From assembly GCA_050290865.1 (NCBI GenBank), contig JBNKIW010000016.1, positions 1 to 64,000 of the forward strand: a stretch of 64,000 bases of DNA, given 5' to 3'. Below, one piece after another: positions 62,142-64,000 of the stretch. The translations under genes were made by a program, and so were the position numbers. Each line of letters opens with the position of its first letter. Within the stretch, counting starts at the first letter, position 1. This DNA comes from JARRLC01 sp050290865 (GTDB lineage: Bacteria; Pseudomonadota; Alphaproteobacteria; Rhizobiales; Rhodomicrobiaceae). The notes below the pieces were generated by a model. The model ran no database searches and was not told the DNA's origin. It saw only the letters and a list, made by a program, of their open reading frames with translations.

Positions 62142-64000
62142 GTGTTCAAAAAAATCCTGATCGCCAATCGCGGCGAGATCGCCTGCCGGGTCATCAAGAC
62201 GGCGCGCAGGATGGGTATCAAGACGGTTGCGATCTATTCGGACGCCGACATCGACGCGCTGCACAAGGAAATGGCGGACGAGGCCGTGAATGTCGGCGCG
62301 GCGCCCGCCGCGGAATCCTACCTGGTCATGGAAAAGGTGATCGAGGCGGCCAGGGCGACGGGCGCCGAGGCCATCCACCCGGGCTATGGCTTTCTGTCCG
62401 AGAACGTGGCCTTTGCCGAAGCGCTCGCGGCGGCGGGCATCGCGTTCATCGGCCCGAATGTGGAAGCCATCCGCGCGATGGGCGACAAGATCGAGTCGAA
62501 GAAGTTCGCCGCCAGCGCCAAGGTCTCGACCGTGCCCGGCTATCTCGGCGTGATCGCGAATGCGGACGAGGCGGTGAAGATCGCGGCCGAAATCGGCTAC
62601 CCGGTGATGATCAAGGCATCGGCGGGCGGCGGCGGCAAGGGGATGCGCATCGCGCGCTCGGCGGAGGAGGTGGCCGAGGGCTTTGCGCTGGCGACGTCCG
62701 AGGCGAAATCGTCCTTCGGCGACGACCGCGTGTTCATCGAGAAGTTCGTGGAGAATCCGCGGCACATCGAAATCCAGGTGCTCGGCGACAAGCACGGCAA
62801 CGCGGTCCATCTGTTCGAACGCGAATGCTCGATCCAGCGCCGCAATCAGAAGGTGATCGAAGAGGCGCCCAGCCCCTTCCTCGACGAGGCGACGCGCGCG
62901 GCGATGGGCGCGCAGGCCGTAGCGCTGGCCAGGGCCGTGAAATACGAGAGCGCCGGGACGGTGGAGTTCATCGTCGATCAGAACCGCGATTTCTATTTCC
63001 TGGAGATGAATACGCGGCTTCAGGTCGAACATCCGGTGACGGAGATGATCACCGGGCTCGATCTGGTGGAGCAGATGATCCGTGTCGCGGCGGGCGAGAA
63101 GCTCCCGCTTCATCAGGATGAGCTGACTCTCAACGGCTGGGCCGTCGAAAGCCGCGTTTACGCCGAAGATCCCTACCGCAATTTTCTCCCCTCCATCGGG
63201 CGGCTGGTGCGCTATCGCCCGCCTGCGGAGGGGGCGGCCGGGGCGGTCACGGTGCGCAACGACACCGGCGTTTATGAAGGCGGCGAGATCTCGCTCTATT
63301 ACGACCCGATGATCGCCAAGCTCATCACTCACGCGCCGACGCGCTTCGAGGCGATCGCTGGCATGAGCGCGGCGCTCGATGCTTTCTACATCGACGGCAT
63401 CCGCCACAACATCCCGTTCCTCGCGGCGATCATGCAGCACCCGCGCTGGCAGGAGGGCGATCTTTCCACCGGCTTCATCGGCGAGGAATTTCCCGCCGGT
63501 TTCAGCCCGCGCGTGCCCGGTGTCGCCGACTGCGACCGGCTGGCCGCGGTGGCCGTGGCCATCGACCATCTCGGCAATATGCGCCGACGCAGGATTTCGG
63601 GGCAGATGGCGGGCGAGGCTGTATGCTTCTCGGACCTGCGCGTCGTGAGCCTTGGGGGGCAGGACGTGCGCTTGCGGGTGAGCGGGGCGCTGGGCGAGCC
63701 TGTCAGCGTTGCGCTCCTTGGCGAGAATGGCAGTGTACGGCGTAAGGCGGTCGTCGAGTCGCGCTGGTGGCCGGGCGAGCCGGTATGGCGGGGGACGCTC
63801 GACGGCGAGCTGCTGGTGGTGCAGGTGCGCGGCATTCCGAATGGCGTCGAACTCGTGCATGCGGGCATCGTGGTGCCGGTCCGTGTCTACACCGAGCGCG
63901 AGGCGGAGCTGGCCGCGCTGATGCCGGAGAAGAAGGCGGCGGACACGTCGAAGAGGCTGCGCTGTCCGATGCCGGGGCTGGTGCGCTCCATTGGCGTGGC
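62142..64000 (+). CDS. acetyl/propionyl-CoA carboxylase alpha subunit (partial, runs off window)
   Basis: Biotin carboxylase subunit of a propionyl-CoA (PccA-type) or related acyl-CoA carboxylase. GTG 62142, with GGGAG 11 bases upstream, gives VFKKILIANRGEIACRVIKTA in part; EAIHPGYGFLSEN, the ATP-grasp loop ASAGGGGKGMR, EMNTRLQVEHPVTE and the lid residues follow in about 450 residues. After that comes the BT linker domain, and at the edge RCPMPGLVRSIG marks the start of the biotinyl domain; the biotin-carrying MKM lies beyond. The single-chain BC-BCCP layout separates it from AccC. Long frames on the opposite strand are shadows. Confidence 0.93.
   Translation, partial: MFKKILIANRGEIACRVIKTARRMGIKTVAIYSDADIDALHKEMADEAVNVGAAPAAESYLVMEKVIEAARATGAEAIHPGYGFLSENVAFAEALAAAGIAFIGPNVEAIRAMGDKIESKKFAASAKVSTVPGYLGVIANADEAVKIAAEIGYPVMIKASAGGGGKGMRIARSAEEVAEGFALATSEAKSSFGDDRVFIEKFVENPRHIEIQVLGDKHGNAVHLFERECSIQRRNQKVIEEAPSPFLDEATRAAMGAQAVALARAVKYESAGTVEFIVDQNRDFYFLEMNTRLQVEHPVTEMITGLDLVEQMIRVAAGEKLPLHQDELTLNGWAVESRVYAEDPYRNFLPSIGRLVRYRPPAEGAAGAVTVRNDTGVYEGGEISLYYDPMIAKLITHAPTRFEAIAGMSAALDAFYIDGIRHNIPFLAAIMQHPRWQEGDLSTGFIGEEFPAGFSPRVPGVADCDRLAAVAVAIDHLGNMRRRRISGQMAGEAVCFSDLRVVSLGGQDVRLRVSGALGEPVSVALLGENGSVRRKAVVESRWWPGEPVWRGTLDGELLVVQVRGIPNGVELVHAGIVVPVRVYTEREAELAALMPEKKAADTSKRLRCPMPGLVRSIGV

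Noticed and set aside
62061..63860. A 599-codon frame antisense to the carboxylase gene
   Set aside because: The plus strand encodes a complete biotin carboxylase domain; the antisense composition is typical of a shadow frame.

Overview
The window is high-GC DNA from an alphaproteobacterium, most likely of the order Hyphomicrobiales (Rhizobiales). This rests on gene order: mdh-sucCDAB-lpd, pstSCAB-phoUB, the ppsR-maf-aroE-coaE-dnaQ block facing secB, hemE-hemJ-rho, and mnmE-mnmG-rsmG-parA-parB. I cannot name a genus from the sequence alone.

Layout. 1-975: a gene-poor margin with a 3' fragment of a tRNA-Phe gene (a possible integration scar) and an intact tRNA-Cys. 976-4641: NnrU, a Bax-inhibitor-1 membrane protein, a HAD nucleotidase and dapD. 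5025-14346: the TCA block mdh-sucC-sucD-sucA-sucB-lpdA. 14438-20927: a Pho box followed by the phosphate-uptake operon pstSCAB-phoU-phoB, without phoR. 21423-23349: the RNA-repair pair archease-rtcB. 23433-32210: holA, smr, mltA, timA, fxsA, secB, dnaQ, coaE, aroE, maf, ppsR. 32211-32588: the ppsR/hemE intergenic region, the best candidate for the chromosome origin, because the leading direction of genes flips there and this is the known alphaproteobacterial origin neighbourhood. 32589-39843: hemE, hemJ, rho, a second unrelated-type malate dehydrogenase, CPBP protease homologue, yidD, NifU-like scaffold, folE, hisI. 40131-49285: fused indolepyruvate oxidoreductase, YqeY, and a more accessory stretch (FAD monooxygenase, an internally duplicated cysteine protein, a pentapeptide/J-domain membrane fusion). 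49546-58723: argG, GNAT, VOC, mnmE, a cysteine-rich secreted protein, mnmG, rsmG, parA, parB, with parS-like palindromes inside argG and rsmG. 58768-64000: oxyR-like regulator, DUF3050 protein, aldo/keto reductase, and the start of a biotin-dependent carboxylase alpha subunit that runs off the window.

The most unexpected structure is a dispersed palindromic repeat: three intergenic copies of exactly 76 bp (8315-8390, 49331-49406, 59764-59839), two of which (8236-8390 and 59764-59915) carry the same second palindrome on one side, making a composite element of about 150-155 bp. It encodes nothing visible and I do not recognise it as a named family.

Start sites were moved inward from the longest reading frame wherever family alignment from memory and a Shine-Dalgarno sequence agreed; these cases are stated in the entries. 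No rRNA, CRISPR array or intact insertion sequence was seen.
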